NCBI GenBank assembly: GCA_018822545.1 | Contig: JAHJKA010000060.1 | Coordinates: 1-64,000 of the forward strand | Length of the DNA: 64,000 bases | Direction of reading: 5' to 3' | Origin: Pseudomonadota bacterium | Lineage (GTDB): Bacteria; Desulfobacterota; Desulfobulbia; Desulfobulbales; SURF-16 | Shown here: positions 26,394 to 34,670 of the stretch, one piece after another | Position numbering within the stretch: the stretch's first letter is position 1 | Layout: each line of letters starts with the position of its first letter | Notes under the pieces: generated by a model | The model's database searches: none | What the model was told of the DNA's origin: nothing | What the model saw: only the letters and a program-made list of their open reading frames with translations | Translations under genes and position numbers: made by a program

Positions 26394-27245
26394 TTATGAG
26401 TACCGCTCATCTTCCTTATAGTATTGGGGGAAATCGAGGGTCTCTTGCAGGTGTGAAAAGGAGATGTGTGCGGGATAGTCGCCTTTCTTGAGAGCGGCCA
26501 GAGATTTTTCCATGGCCTCTACGGCCGAGCTCAGAAGGGTGAGGGGGTAGGCGGCAATTTTAAAACCGAGTTCCTGGAGTCGGGTGGGTGGCAGAAGAGG
26601 GGTCTGGCCATTTTGGATCATATTGGCCATGCAGGGTGCCTTAATTGTTGCACAGAAAAGAGCCATTTCTTCCTCGCTTTGGGGGGCCTCAAGGAAAATG
26701 ATGTCGGCCCCTAGTGCGGCAAAATCCCGGCAGCGGTCAAGGGCCTCATCAAAACCTAAAGGTGCCCGGGCATCAGTGCGGGCCATAATCAAGATATCTG
26801 CCCCTTCTTCACGGGCATCAACAGCAGCCTCTATGCGCGTGCAGGCCTCGTGACGGTTGACCACCTGTTTGCCTATAGTATGTCCGCAGCGCTTGGGGCT
26901 TACCTGATCTTCAATCATGACACAGGCAAAACCGGCCTGGGCATAGCCCCGTACGGTCCGTTTGGTATTAACGGCATTGCCATAGCCGGTATCGCCGTCG
27001 CCAAGCACGGGAATGGTTGTTGCCCCGCAGATCAAACGACCCTGGTCAACCATTTCGCCGTAGGAAATAAGCCCGGTGTCGGGAAGGGCCAGGCGGCTTG
27101 CCGAAACAGCAAATCCGCTCATGAAGGTAAGTTCAAAACCGGCCCGCTCTATGAGTTTCGCCGACAGGGCGTCATAACAGCAGGGCATGACCAGCAGGCC
27201 AGGTGTGCTCAGCAAGGTTTTGAGGCGAGAGGCCGCTGACATCAT
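26394..27245 (-). CDS. Isocitrate lyase/PEP mutase family enzyme
   Basis: This 283-residue TIM-barrel protein belongs to the ICL/PEPM superfamily. Key sites are MSGFAVSASRLALPDTG, the Mg-binding GDGDTGYGN, the active-site loop with Cys in SPKRCGH, and IMARTDARA. The KRCGH form points to a C-C lyase (methylisocitrate lyase or oxaloacetate-hydrolase-like) rather than PEP mutase, but the substrate cannot be fixed. It starts five bases after yhbY on the minus strand, with AAGGATAGGCAGG upstream. Confidence 0.85.
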   Translation of the reverse strand: MMSAASRLKTLLSTPGLLVMPCCYDALSAKLIERAGFELTFMSGFAVSASRLALPDTGLISYGEMVDQGRLICGATTIPVLGDGDTGYGNAVNTKRTVRGYAQAGFACVMIEDQVSPKRCGHTIGKQVVNRHEACTRIEAAVDAREEGADILIMARTDARAPLGFDEALDRCRDFAALGADIIFLEAPQSEEEMALFCATIKAPCMANMIQNGQTPLLPPTRLQELGFKIAAYPLTLLSSAVEAMEKSLAALKKGDYPAHISFSHLQETLDFPQYYKEDERYS

Positions 27246-27250
27246 CCTGC

Positions 27251-27586
27251 CTATCCTTTCGGAATATGGATGGTCTGGTCAGGAGGCATATCGGTGTTTG
27301 GCCGATACAAAATGATGATCCTGCCAATGATCTGAACCAGGGCGGCCCCGCATTCCGCAGCAAGCGTAGCCGCGGTTTCAGGACGATCAACGTCAGCAGT
27401 GCTCTGAACCTTGACCTTGATCAGTTCATGGGTGCGAAAGACATCATCGACAGACTTGATGACCTGTGGTGTCAGACCGTTTTGGCCGATCATGACCAAA
27501 GGGTCAAGATTATGGGCCAGTCCCCGTAGAAAACGAAGTTGTTTCTTGGCAAGGATGGGAGCCTTCTTTTTGGTTTTCTTAGCCAT
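27251..27586 (-). CDS. yhbY: YhbY-type RNA-binding (CRM domain) protein
   Basis: This 111-residue basic protein has a single CRM domain: the N-terminal KQLRFLRGLAHNLDPLVMIG, the GxxG-type RNA loop IGQNGLT, the helix ELIKVKV, and VQIIGRIIILYRP at the end. Its E. coli relative binds pre-50S ribosomal particles. AGGGGAACA precedes ATG 27586. It lies in a tight minus-strand string with the TraB-like and ICL-family genes. Confidence 0.93.
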   Translation of the reverse strand: MAKKTKKKAPILAKKQLRFLRGLAHNLDPLVMIGQNGLTPQVIKSVDDVFRTHELIKVKVQSTADVDRPETAATLAAECGAALVQIIGRIIILYRPNTDMPPDQTIHIPKG

Positions 27587-27594
27587 TGTTCCCC

Positions 27595-28842
27595 TTAAAC
27601 GAGGTTAGAGATGATTTCATAGCCACCTACCCAGGTGCCGATCATGCTGCCGATTCCCGGCAGTAAAAAGGCGAGAAAAACCTTGAGCAGATTGTTGTGC
27701 CACCAGCCCCGTAACGTGGCCATGTCTGCCATGGCATTCTCAAATTCACGAACAAGGGGAGGGCGCATCATGGCCTGGATAAAGGCGCAGACATAGCCCG
27801 CTCCTATAACTGGTGTCAAACTGGTGATGGGTGCAGCAATAAAGGCGGTAATGATGGTTGCGGGGTGGGCCAGGCCGATTAATGCGCCTATGGAAGACGG
27901 GATGCCGTTGGCCAGCACCCAGTACAGGGCATTGTCTCCTGCTGCCTGACCTCCCTTGTTAAAACCGATATAGGCGATGGAGCCGAGAATGAGAGCCGGA
28001 ATGAGCCAGCCCACTATTTTCCAGGTTGGTGAAACAGGCGGGATGCTATTAATTTCTGTCATTTGAGCGCTGCGGTCCTCAAGAAGGGCTTTTTTGAGGC
28101 CGGCAACATGACCGGCGCCCACCACAGCGACAATTTTCTTGCCGTGGGCCTCCTTAATTTTCTCTGAAAGATAGGTGTCGCGCTCATCGATGAGCACCTG
28201 CTTAATCTCCGGCAGGGCTTCGCCCATTTCGGCAAGGAGTTCGGAAAGGGCATCACTTTCCTTTAATTCGCTGAGCTTCTCTTCACTCAGCTCAGTGGTG
28301 TCGAACAGGCTGGCAAAAAGAGAGGTGAGCAGATAACCCTTTTTGAAAAAGGAGGTTTTTTTCCAGGCCCGCCTTAAGGTAACGCGGACGTCCCGATCAC
28401 ACAGGGCAATGGGGATATTGAATTTCTCAGCGTACCGGGTGGCTTCCAGAAGTTCAGAGCCAGGGGTGACCCCAAGCTGGTCACCCAGTTTTTTCTGGTA
28501 GGAGGCCAGAGTCAGGTTGATCATCAGGGTGGCGAGCTGTTTGTTTTTGATGATCTGCTTGATGTCGAGAGATTGCCAGCGCTGCTTTTTCGACAAAGAT
28601 TCGTAGCGTTTGTCGTCAAGCTCCACGCAGACGCAATCAGGACGTTCCTCCTCAATGACCTGCTGGACGAGATCCACAGATTTCTGGGAAACATGGGCGG
28701 TACCGATCAGAATAATCTGACGATCTTGTTGCTGGACAATATGGACGTCGGTGGAGTCGTAGGATGTCAAAGTGGATAAAACCTGGGCAAAGTGATTTAA
28801 GGAAATGGTTAACTTCAATAACAAAGAGGATGCCAATGGCAT
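27595..28842 (-). CDS. TraB/PrgY family membrane protein
   Basis: A protein of up to 415 residues. The N-terminal TraB domain has IGTAHVSQKSVDLV, VCVELDDKRY and VVGAGHVAGL, the conserved family blocks; about four hydrophobic segments follow (WLIPALILGSIAYIGF onward). The family includes the Enterococcus PrgY, proposed to inactivate a pheromone peptide; the bacterial housekeeping role is unknown. ATG 28842 sits inside a perfect 15-bp hairpin and has no proper ribosome spacing, so a TTG at 28770, just before the conserved domain, may be the real start. Confidence 0.85.
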   Translation of the reverse strand: MPLASSLLLKLTISLNHFAQVLSTLTSYDSTDVHIVQQQDRQIILIGTAHVSQKSVDLVQQVIEEERPDCVCVELDDKRYESLSKKQRWQSLDIKQIIKNKQLATLMINLTLASYQKKLGDQLGVTPGSELLEATRYAEKFNIPIALCDRDVRVTLRRAWKKTSFFKKGYLLTSLFASLFDTTELSEEKLSELKESDALSELLAEMGEALPEIKQVLIDERDTYLSEKIKEAHGKKIVAVVGAGHVAGLKKALLEDRSAQMTEINSIPPVSPTWKIVGWLIPALILGSIAYIGFNKGGQAAGDNALYWVLANGIPSSIGALIGLAHPATIITAFIAAPITSLTPVIGAGYVCAFIQAMMRPPLVREFENAMADMATLRGWWHNNLLKVFLAFLLPGIGSMIGTWVGGYEIISNLV

Positions 28843-28852
28843 CCTCTTTGTT
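28820..28852. terminator. Perfect 15-bp hairpin after fadL-like gene
   Basis: AACAAAGAGGATGCC (28820-28834) pairs fully with GGCATCCTCTTTGTT (28838-28852) across a 3-base loop, 17 bases after the stop of the FadL-like gene. The tail after it on the minus strand is only moderately T-rich (ATTGAAG), so termination is likely but not certain. Confidence 0.5.
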
Positions 28853-28868
28853 CCGGAAAAAGATCAGA

Positions 28869-30095
28869 CTAGAAGGTGGTGTTTAAGCCGACAGTAACCA
28901 TATGGGCGGCGGCGTTTTTGAATTCACCGACAATGGAATTGTTGTCATCAACCCGCAGTATGCGTTCGTCTTTGTCGTCATAAAGGTAGGCAAGTCCCAG
29001 TTCGTACTGGTCGTTGAGCTTGTACTTGCAGCCAAGAGAGTAGATCTTCGCGTCCGAGTCGGGAAGTTCAAAGCCCAGGGAGTGATCAGGAACCGGGGTC
29101 TCATCAATGGCAAAGCCGGCCATGAGGGTGAGACGGTTCTCTAACAGCTTCTGGGTGACGCCGATCCGGAAGGCGTCGGAATCATTGTAGTCTTTGGCTA
29201 CGGAATTGTCGAAAAGGTAGAAAGGGTGACCTGCTGCAAAGGTTTGGGCGTAGTCAAAATCCAATTCGTCATAGTCAGACCAGAAGGTGCGGTCCCAGAC
29301 CACCTCAATGGTGGTATTTTTCAGGGTATAGGCCACTGCCAGACTGAGAATCTCCGGTAGCGGCACACTCACTTCGCCGTCATCATCATAATCAAAGATC
29401 GTCGTAGGAGCATATTTTAAGGTAGCATCACCTTCCAGGGTAAGATTCACCTTGGAACGCCAGGTGACGGAGGTGGTCAGGTTGGCCATGGGTTTGACGG
29501 TGAGGGCCAGGTTATAGCCTTCGTCACAGGAATCACCTTCAAGCTCGCGGGATATAGCAGCATCGCTGCTCACCCGACCTTCGCTGTGGACGGCACGGAC
29601 ACCGGCGGCCACTGACACCTTGTCATGGAGTTTGTAGGACAGGGTGGGGTTAAGTTCAAGAACCTTCAAGGAAAATTCGCCAGCAGTGGCACCTGGGTAA
29701 GGGTCTGCCCAGCGTTTAGAAAGACCACCGGGGACAGTAAAGGAGAGGCCGAAGCGCATATTGCTGAACTCCGGGGAGACCAGATGAAACAGGGGCAGGA
29801 CAAAATCCTCTTCTTTGGAATTTCCATCCAGGGCAGGAGTGGTCAGGTGGGTGAACTCAACAGAGGTGAGATGGATGTACTGGGCGTCCACTTCCAACTG
29901 CCAGTTTTCCTTATCCTCTTCAAAGCTCATATTGGCTGGGTTGAAATAAGCGGCATCGGCACCATGGGCATTGGCGATATAGGCGGCGCTTAAGGCCGTA
30001 GAGTTCACAGATTGCTCTGGGATACGCCAGCCTGAGGCCAGGGCGCTGCCCGCGGTAAAGACTCCTGCTAAAACAAGTAAGGCGATTTTCTTCAT
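28869..30095 (-). CDS. FadL/TodX-family outer membrane transporter
   Basis: This 408-residue outer membrane beta-barrel has a signal peptide (MKKIALLVLAGVFTAGSALA), the FadL-type N-terminus GWRIPEQSVNSTALSAAYIA, the GADAAYFNPANM hatch motif, alternating beta strands, and an aromatic C-terminus (VTVGLNTTF). It probably imports long-chain fatty acids or other hydrophobic compounds. It directly follows an acyl-CoA synthetase gene on the same strand, fitting uptake plus activation. A strong AAGGGGAAG ribosome site is present. Confidence 0.93.
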   Translation of the reverse strand: MKKIALLVLAGVFTAGSALASGWRIPEQSVNSTALSAAYIANAHGADAAYFNPANMSFEEDKENWQLEVDAQYIHLTSVEFTHLTTPALDGNSKEEDFVLPLFHLVSPEFSNMRFGLSFTVPGGLSKRWADPYPGATAGEFSLKVLELNPTLSYKLHDKVSVAAGVRAVHSEGRVSSDAAISRELEGDSCDEGYNLALTVKPMANLTTSVTWRSKVNLTLEGDATLKYAPTTIFDYDDDGEVSVPLPEILSLAVAYTLKNTTIEVVWDRTFWSDYDELDFDYAQTFAAGHPFYLFDNSVAKDYNDSDAFRIGVTQKLLENRLTLMAGFAIDETPVPDHSLGFELPDSDAKIYSLGCKYKLNDQYELGLAYLYDDKDERILRVDDNNSIVGEFKNAAAHMVTVGLNTTF

Positions 30096-30149
30096 TTCTT
30101 CCCCTTGGCTGCTCTGACAGCCCTTACATAAAAAAATGAGTGATGGCTT

Positions 30150-31838
30150 TTATTGGCCATCAGCATAGAGATACCGTTTGATTTTATGGGTAGCCGTCTT
30201 GATAAACGGTTCTTGTCGTTCTGTAAAGTGGTGAATTCTTGAATAGGTCGGCAGCTGGGCATTGATCTCAGATTTCAGCTCGGCCAAGAGGCTGTTGATA
30301 TACTCAAGTTGCTCTGGCACGGAATTGTTGGCAGTCTCGCGATTAATGACATCGTGGTCCAGATAGATCTTGGCCTCGAGCTGGTTGTTATTTTCAATAA
30401 CCAAGGATTCTGCCACCCACTCCACCCCATTTAATTTTTCCTCAATGGTCTCAGGATAGATGTTTTCACCGCTGGACAGAACAATAACGCTTTTAGAACG
30501 ACCTTTAATATATAGAAAGCCCTCATTGTCAAAATAACCAAGGTCACCGGTGGCCAACCAGCCCCCAGGTTTCAAGGACTCTTGTGTTGCTTCGGGATCA
30601 CCCTCATAACCCTGCATGATATTGCTGCCCCTGGCCCATATTTCGCCAATGCCGGTTGCCGGATGGGGAGCATTGATCTTTATTTCCACGTCGGGCATGG
30701 GCATGCCACAGGAGCCAAGGGGAATAATAACATCGCCAAGAGGACCACCGGCGAGAAGCGGGGCCGATTCGGTGAGGCCGTAGCCCACCATATAGGGCAG
30801 GCAGGCCTCACGGAGAAAATGTTCAGCCTCGTAATTTAAAGCGGCACCGCCAATGCCGAGAAATTGTAGCTTGCCGCCAAAAAAGGCAAGGAGGCGGCCG
30901 CCGATTTTCTGCATGATCATGCGGCGGATAGGGCCAATCTTACAGGCCAGGCGCAGGATTTTTTTCTCGTGCAGGACGGCAAGTACCTTTTTTTTGTAGA
31001 TTTTCTCGATGACCATGGGCACCACAATCATGGCGGTGGGCTGTTCTTTCTGGCAGATGCGTTCCAGGAAGGTCGGGGTTGGAGGTTTGCCGGCAAAGAC
31101 TACCCTGCACCCCTGACTTAATGGGATGAGCAGCCCAACGGTAAATTCGTAGGTGTGGCTCATGGGCAGGATGGAGAGAAAGACCCACTCCGGGGTTGCT
31201 GTGGTCAAAACCTTGTTGCCGGAATTGACATTGGCGCAGAAGTTGCCATGGGAAAGCATGACGGCCTTTGAGTGCCCTGATGTGCCGGAGGTGTAGATCA
31301 CAGAGGCCAGGTCATCTGTTTTGACATCCTGGGCAATTTTCTCAACTTTAGTTATGGTTTTTTCGGGCAGATGGTGTCCTTTGGCAAGAAAAAGAGTCAG
31401 GGGCTCTACTTCATGGGATGCTGAGGGGTCGAGGCTGTCGTCAAGGGTGATGATGGTCTTCAGGGATGAGGTGGCTAGCTCATAGGTCTTTTCGATGTGG
31501 CGCTGGCTGGTGAAGATGATCTTGCACCTGGCTTCAGAAAGGATATGACGCACATCAGCATGGGGAAAGTCAGGCAAGATCGGTACGGCAATAGCCCCCA
31601 GGCGGATAATGGCAAAATAGGCCACGACCCAGTTCGGTGAATTTTCGGCCAGAATAGCCACTTTGTCTTTCTTTTTGACGCCTTCGACATGGAGAACTGC
31701 GGCAAGTTTTATGACCCTGGCATGGAGATGAGTATACGAGAAAGGGTCCTCAAAGGCCAAGCTCAGGGCGGGCCGATCGGCAAACTTGCTGCAGCTGAGG
31801 TCGAAAAGTTGGTTTAACGTAGCGAAGGTCATGGGCAT
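30150..31838 (-). CDS. AMP-dependent acyl-CoA synthetase/ligase
   Basis: This 562-residue adenylate-forming enzyme shows P-loop IYTSGTSGHSKAVMLSHGN, GYGLTESAPL, ATGDLGYFDNEGFLYIKGRSK and a C-terminal catalytic Lys region (THKIKRYLY). It most resembles long-chain fatty acid-CoA ligases. ATG 31838 or the ATG two codons later may start it. The next gene (FadL-like) is 54 bases downstream, suggesting that the two proteins handle the same imported fatty acid. Exact chain length cannot be read. Confidence 0.9.
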   Translation of the reverse strand: MPMTFATLNQLFDLSCSKFADRPALSLAFEDPFSYTHLHARVIKLAAVLHVEGVKKKDKVAILAENSPNWVVAYFAIIRLGAIAVPILPDFPHADVRHILSEARCKIIFTSQRHIEKTYELATSSLKTIITLDDSLDPSASHEVEPLTLFLAKGHHLPEKTITKVEKIAQDVKTDDLASVIYTSGTSGHSKAVMLSHGNFCANVNSGNKVLTTATPEWVFLSILPMSHTYEFTVGLLIPLSQGCRVVFAGKPPTPTFLERICQKEQPTAMIVVPMVIEKIYKKKVLAVLHEKKILRLACKIGPIRRMIMQKIGGRLLAFFGGKLQFLGIGGAALNYEAEHFLREACLPYMVGYGLTESAPLLAGGPLGDVIIPLGSCGMPMPDVEIKINAPHPATGIGEIWARGSNIMQGYEGDPEATQESLKPGGWLATGDLGYFDNEGFLYIKGRSKSVIVLSSGENIYPETIEEKLNGVEWVAESLVIENNNQLEAKIYLDHDVINRETANNSVPEQLEYINSLLAELKSEINAQLPTYSRIHHFTERQEPFIKTATHKIKRYLYADGQ

Positions 31839-32137
31839 GAAAAAATAGGTGTTTTATATACTCGTTGCGAGATTGCCGCCCCGAAAGAATTTCCTTAGTA
31901 AAGCAGTTGCCACGCCCATAACACGTGTGGCTTTTTGATGACAGATCGGCAGGATGATATCATCTGTTCTTATTGCGAACAAAAGCGTTCGTCAAGAGTT
32001 CTTGGTGGCGGCAAGGGAAATGGTAGGTGCGTCAAGAAGGGGCTCCCTATTGTTACCTTGGCAGTTCGACAACAGTCGAGCAATCTAAAACGGCCCTGTG
32101 CCCATACACTCACTAGGGGTGGAGACTTTATGGGAGG
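31839..32137. other. Intergenic gap, no gene seen
   Basis: 299 bp between the acyl-CoA synthetase start and the Nudix gene stop. A short plus-strand frame (31935-32141) lacks a ribosome site and any family pattern. Confidence 0.5.
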
Positions 32138-32623
32138 TTAGAGTCGCTGGAATTCCCAACTCACCGGTTGCCCTTTGTCATAAGGCATATAGCCATGGAA
32201 GGGGCGAGGATCTTCATCAAACACGAGGGGTAAAAAATGGCGATCCCCTGGCCACATGGGGAGGGTATGAAGTTCTTTAAGGGCATGCCAGGCCAAGGGT
32301 CCTTCCTTGTTTGTCAAGTAGGGTTGCCCTGAAAAGGCCGTGATGAGAAAGATAAACCCCAACCAGTTTTCCCCTGCGGGTCCGAAGTTCGGCCAGTTAA
32401 CGGTGCCGCGTAACTTCATTTCTAAACAGCTCAGGCCAGATTCTTCATGAATTTCACGACGCATACAACTGGCGACATCCTCGCCAGCTTTCATCTTTCC
32501 TCCCAAGCCGTTATATTTGCCGAGGTGGTGATCACCCTCTCTTCCAATGCGATGGACCAGCAGAGTTTTGTTGGCGTCAGGGGAGAGGATAAAGCCAAGG
32601 GTGCCAATTATAGGGGTATACAT
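32138..32623 (-). CDS. Nudix hydrolase, 8-oxo-dGTP diphosphatase-like
   Basis: This 161-residue protein has the Nudix box GKMKAGEDVASCMRREIHEE followed by SGL, the full Gx5Ex7REUxEExGU pattern, after an N-terminal TLGFILSPDANKTLLVHR. The layout resembles MutT/MTH1-type 8-oxo-purine nucleotide sanitising enzymes, including the W-rich stretch PMWPGDRHFLP. The substrate is inferred. It is a single minus-strand gene. Confidence 0.88.
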   Translation of the reverse strand: MYTPIIGTLGFILSPDANKTLLVHRIGREGDHHLGKYNGLGGKMKAGEDVASCMRREIHEESGLSCLEMKLRGTVNWPNFGPAGENWLGFIFLITAFSGQPYLTNKEGPLAWHALKELHTLPMWPGDRHFLPLVFDEDPRPFHGYMPYDKGQPVSWEFQRL

Positions 32624-33313
32624 GGTGAATTTTCTCTGGTGAAAGATGCCTTGATATCTCTCTTTACGAAAGATTGGTGGTGATAAGTAAGATTTTTTTA
32701 AAGGGCTCTATGTGGTGTGGAGCTCATCTGAAAAATTAAGGGATAAAATGCAGAGAACAAAAGGAGTTTGCCAGTATAATAAGATAAGGATGTTTGTTGA
32801 CAGTACAGCGAGAAGTTGTTATCCACAAGCAGGGAAGTAAGCTCTTCTTTTTGCAGCTTCTTTGAAGGGTCCAGGCCATTTCGACACCAACACATTTGTC
32901 GATAAATTCAGCAAATGGAAGTTTTTCATAGTGCTTCTCACTCCCCACGATTGCACAGCCCTTAAGTGCAATGCTCGGAGGAGGAGTTTTAGTGGTGTGT
33001 CGACAGTTTGTGAAGGGGCTCAACGCCTCGCTTGCTTTGTAACCAATAAAGCCAGTGGCGCAAGGATTTTTTGTTTTTAAGACATTCTTAAATAGTTTTG
33101 GAATCTCCGGCTTGTTGGTCGCCGTGTTGTGGAAAGTGTGACAAGGGTTCGGTGCGGCATTAATGGTGAAGGCGGTCGTTGGTCAGACACAAGAGATCGA
33201 AGAGCGCCTGCAGGATGTCTACCCTAATTAATGGTAGATATTCTAAAATGGTAATAAAATTTAACAAAAGACCTGTTTTGGTATTTTTTTTATTATTTCA
33301 ACATGTTCGCTTC
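32624..33313. other. Long non-coding stretch with possible gene remnants
   Basis: With the promoter and leader that follow, this is the largest gap in the window (about 905 bp before the next start). Minus-strand frames at 32736-33023 and 32698-32895 overlap in different phases and look like a decayed coding region, and a short plus-strand tail around 33150-33230 (ending RLQDVYPN) also looks coding-like. None has a ribosome site or a recognisable domain. The stretch is richer in A+T than its neighbours. Confidence 0.4.
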
Positions 33314-33343
33314 TTGACAAGGCCTCTGGGCAAATCATAGAAT
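33314..33343 (+). promoter_or_regulatory. Sigma70-like promoter of the roadblock-MglA locus
   Basis: TTGACA (33314-33319), 18-base spacer, TAGAAT (33338-33343), with an A/T-rich upstream tract. It would give a leader of about 180 bases before GTG 33529, in which TGGTA-TACT-TACCA forms a small hairpin. Confidence 0.6.
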
Positions 33344-33528
33344 AGAAAATTGGTATACTTACCAGTGTGTTGGCCGTTAAATAGCAATAGATGAGTATGT
33401 GACAGTATAAGGACTTAAAGCATTTCTTTAGTGATTTTAAAATGTTAGGCCTAGTTGCTCCAGGTTCGCTGCCTGATCTGCTGAAGAAATAATGGCTTTA
33501 TTAAAAAAAACAAGTAGGGGGAGAGTAC

Positions 33529-33924
33529 GTGCCAGACATGATTTTGACAGCAGAGACTGTCGATGCCGTGAAGTCAATAGTCAATGATAAACTGATCAGT
33601 GAAAATGTTCAGACTGTTTTGGTTATTGATGGAGCTGGGAATATTTTGGCCCATTGCGGTCAAGATACTGATGGATTGGATGCTATCTCGTTGGCAGCAT
33701 TGACCGCCGCAAATTTCGGCGCCACCTCTCAGATAGCTAAGCTTATCGGTGAAAATGACTTCTCCCTTCTCTATCACAAGGGGGAAAAGGCCAATATCCA
33801 TTTTGCCAGGTTAGGTGGTGAGATGATTTTGGTGAGCATTTTTGGTGATGATGTTTCCCTTGGCTTAGTTCGTGTGCGCGTTGACGAAATTGCTGAGGAT
33901 ATTAATAAGATTTTTGAACAATAA
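33529..33924 (+). CDS. Roadblock/LC7 domain protein (MglB-like)
   Basis: This 131-residue single-domain roadblock/LC7 protein has VQTVLVIDGAGNILAHCG, a central helix SLAALTAANFGATSQIAKLI, then the strands FSLLYHKGEKANIHFARLGG and MILVSIFGDDVSLGLVRV. MglB-type roadblock proteins act as GTPase-activating partners of MglA. Translation starts at GTG 33529 with AGGGGGAGAG upstream. The MglA-like gene follows 19 bases later, the classic mglBA arrangement. Confidence 0.9.
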   Translation: MPDMILTAETVDAVKSIVNDKLISENVQTVLVIDGAGNILAHCGQDTDGLDAISLAALTAANFGATSQIAKLIGENDFSLLYHKGEKANIHFARLGGEMILVSIFGDDVSLGLVRVRVDEIAEDINKIFEQ

Positions 33925-33943
33925 GATTTTTAAAGGGTAATCA

Positions 33944-34558
33944 ATGGCCTTAATTGACCTTGGAAAGAAAGAAGTACATTGTAAGATTGTTTATTATGGT
34001 GCGGGAAGATGTGGTAAGACCACCAATCTTCTCTATATCTATAATGCCATGAGCGACAATGACCGTGGCAAGATGCTTACTATTGACACCAAGGGTGATC
34101 GAACACTCTTTTTTGATCTGCTCCCCCTGAACCTTGGCAAGATCAGTGGTTTTGATATTCGGATTCAACTTTATACTGTTCCTGGGCAGGTAATGTATGA
34201 GGCCACCCGGAAATTAGTTCTTAAGGGTGTGGATGGTCTTGTTTTTGTAGCAGACCCCCTCAAGGTAAGACAGGAACGGAATATTGAAAGTCTCGACGAT
34301 CTACGACGTAATGTCGCCGATCATGGTTTGGATCTCAAGGAGATGCCACTGGTGCTTCAGTACAACAAGAGAGATCTCTGTGATACTCCTGTGCCGACTT
34401 TGACTGTCGCAGAACTTGAGCATGACCTCAATCAGGAATACAAGGTTCCTGGGTTTGAGGCCATAGCCACCAAAGGTCCCGGAGTTTTTGAAACCCTTAA
34501 AGAGATAAGTAAGCGTACGGTTAATTATGTGGCTAATAAGCATCTCTTTAGTAAATAA
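33944..34558 (+). CDS. MglA-like small Ras-family GTPase
   Basis: The 204 residues have P-loop GAGRCGKT (19-26), the MglA arginine-finger region TKGDRTLFFDLLPL, the switch motif TVPGQVMYEATRKLVLKGVD (with Thr replacing the usual Asp of DxxG, as in MglA) and the base-recognition NKRD. MglA sets cell polarity and motility direction in Myxococcus and Bdellovibrio. AAAGGG lies before ATG 33944. It is paired with the roadblock gene just upstream and followed by a CheW-like protein and a GspE-type ATPase. Confidence 0.93.
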   Translation: MALIDLGKKEVHCKIVYYGAGRCGKTTNLLYIYNAMSDNDRGKMLTIDTKGDRTLFFDLLPLNLGKISGFDIRIQLYTVPGQVMYEATRKLVLKGVDGLVFVADPLKVRQERNIESLDDLRRNVADHGLDLKEMPLVLQYNKRDLCDTPVPTLTVAELEHDLNQEYKVPGFEAIATKGPGVFETLKEISKRTVNYVANKHLFSK

Positions 34559-34670
34559 AGATTTTCTTTGCGCGCTGAGAGCACTCGCAAAACAGTACAA
34601 TTGAACTAAAAGCCTTGCAAGAGGCGGTAAAAAATTCTGTAAGGGATTACCAGATAAGGAGTAGGTGCTG

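Noticed and set aside
32736-33023. Transposase fragment
   Set aside because: The frame has no DDE or other transposase motif, and no terminal repeats flank it; I keep it only as a possible unknown remnant.
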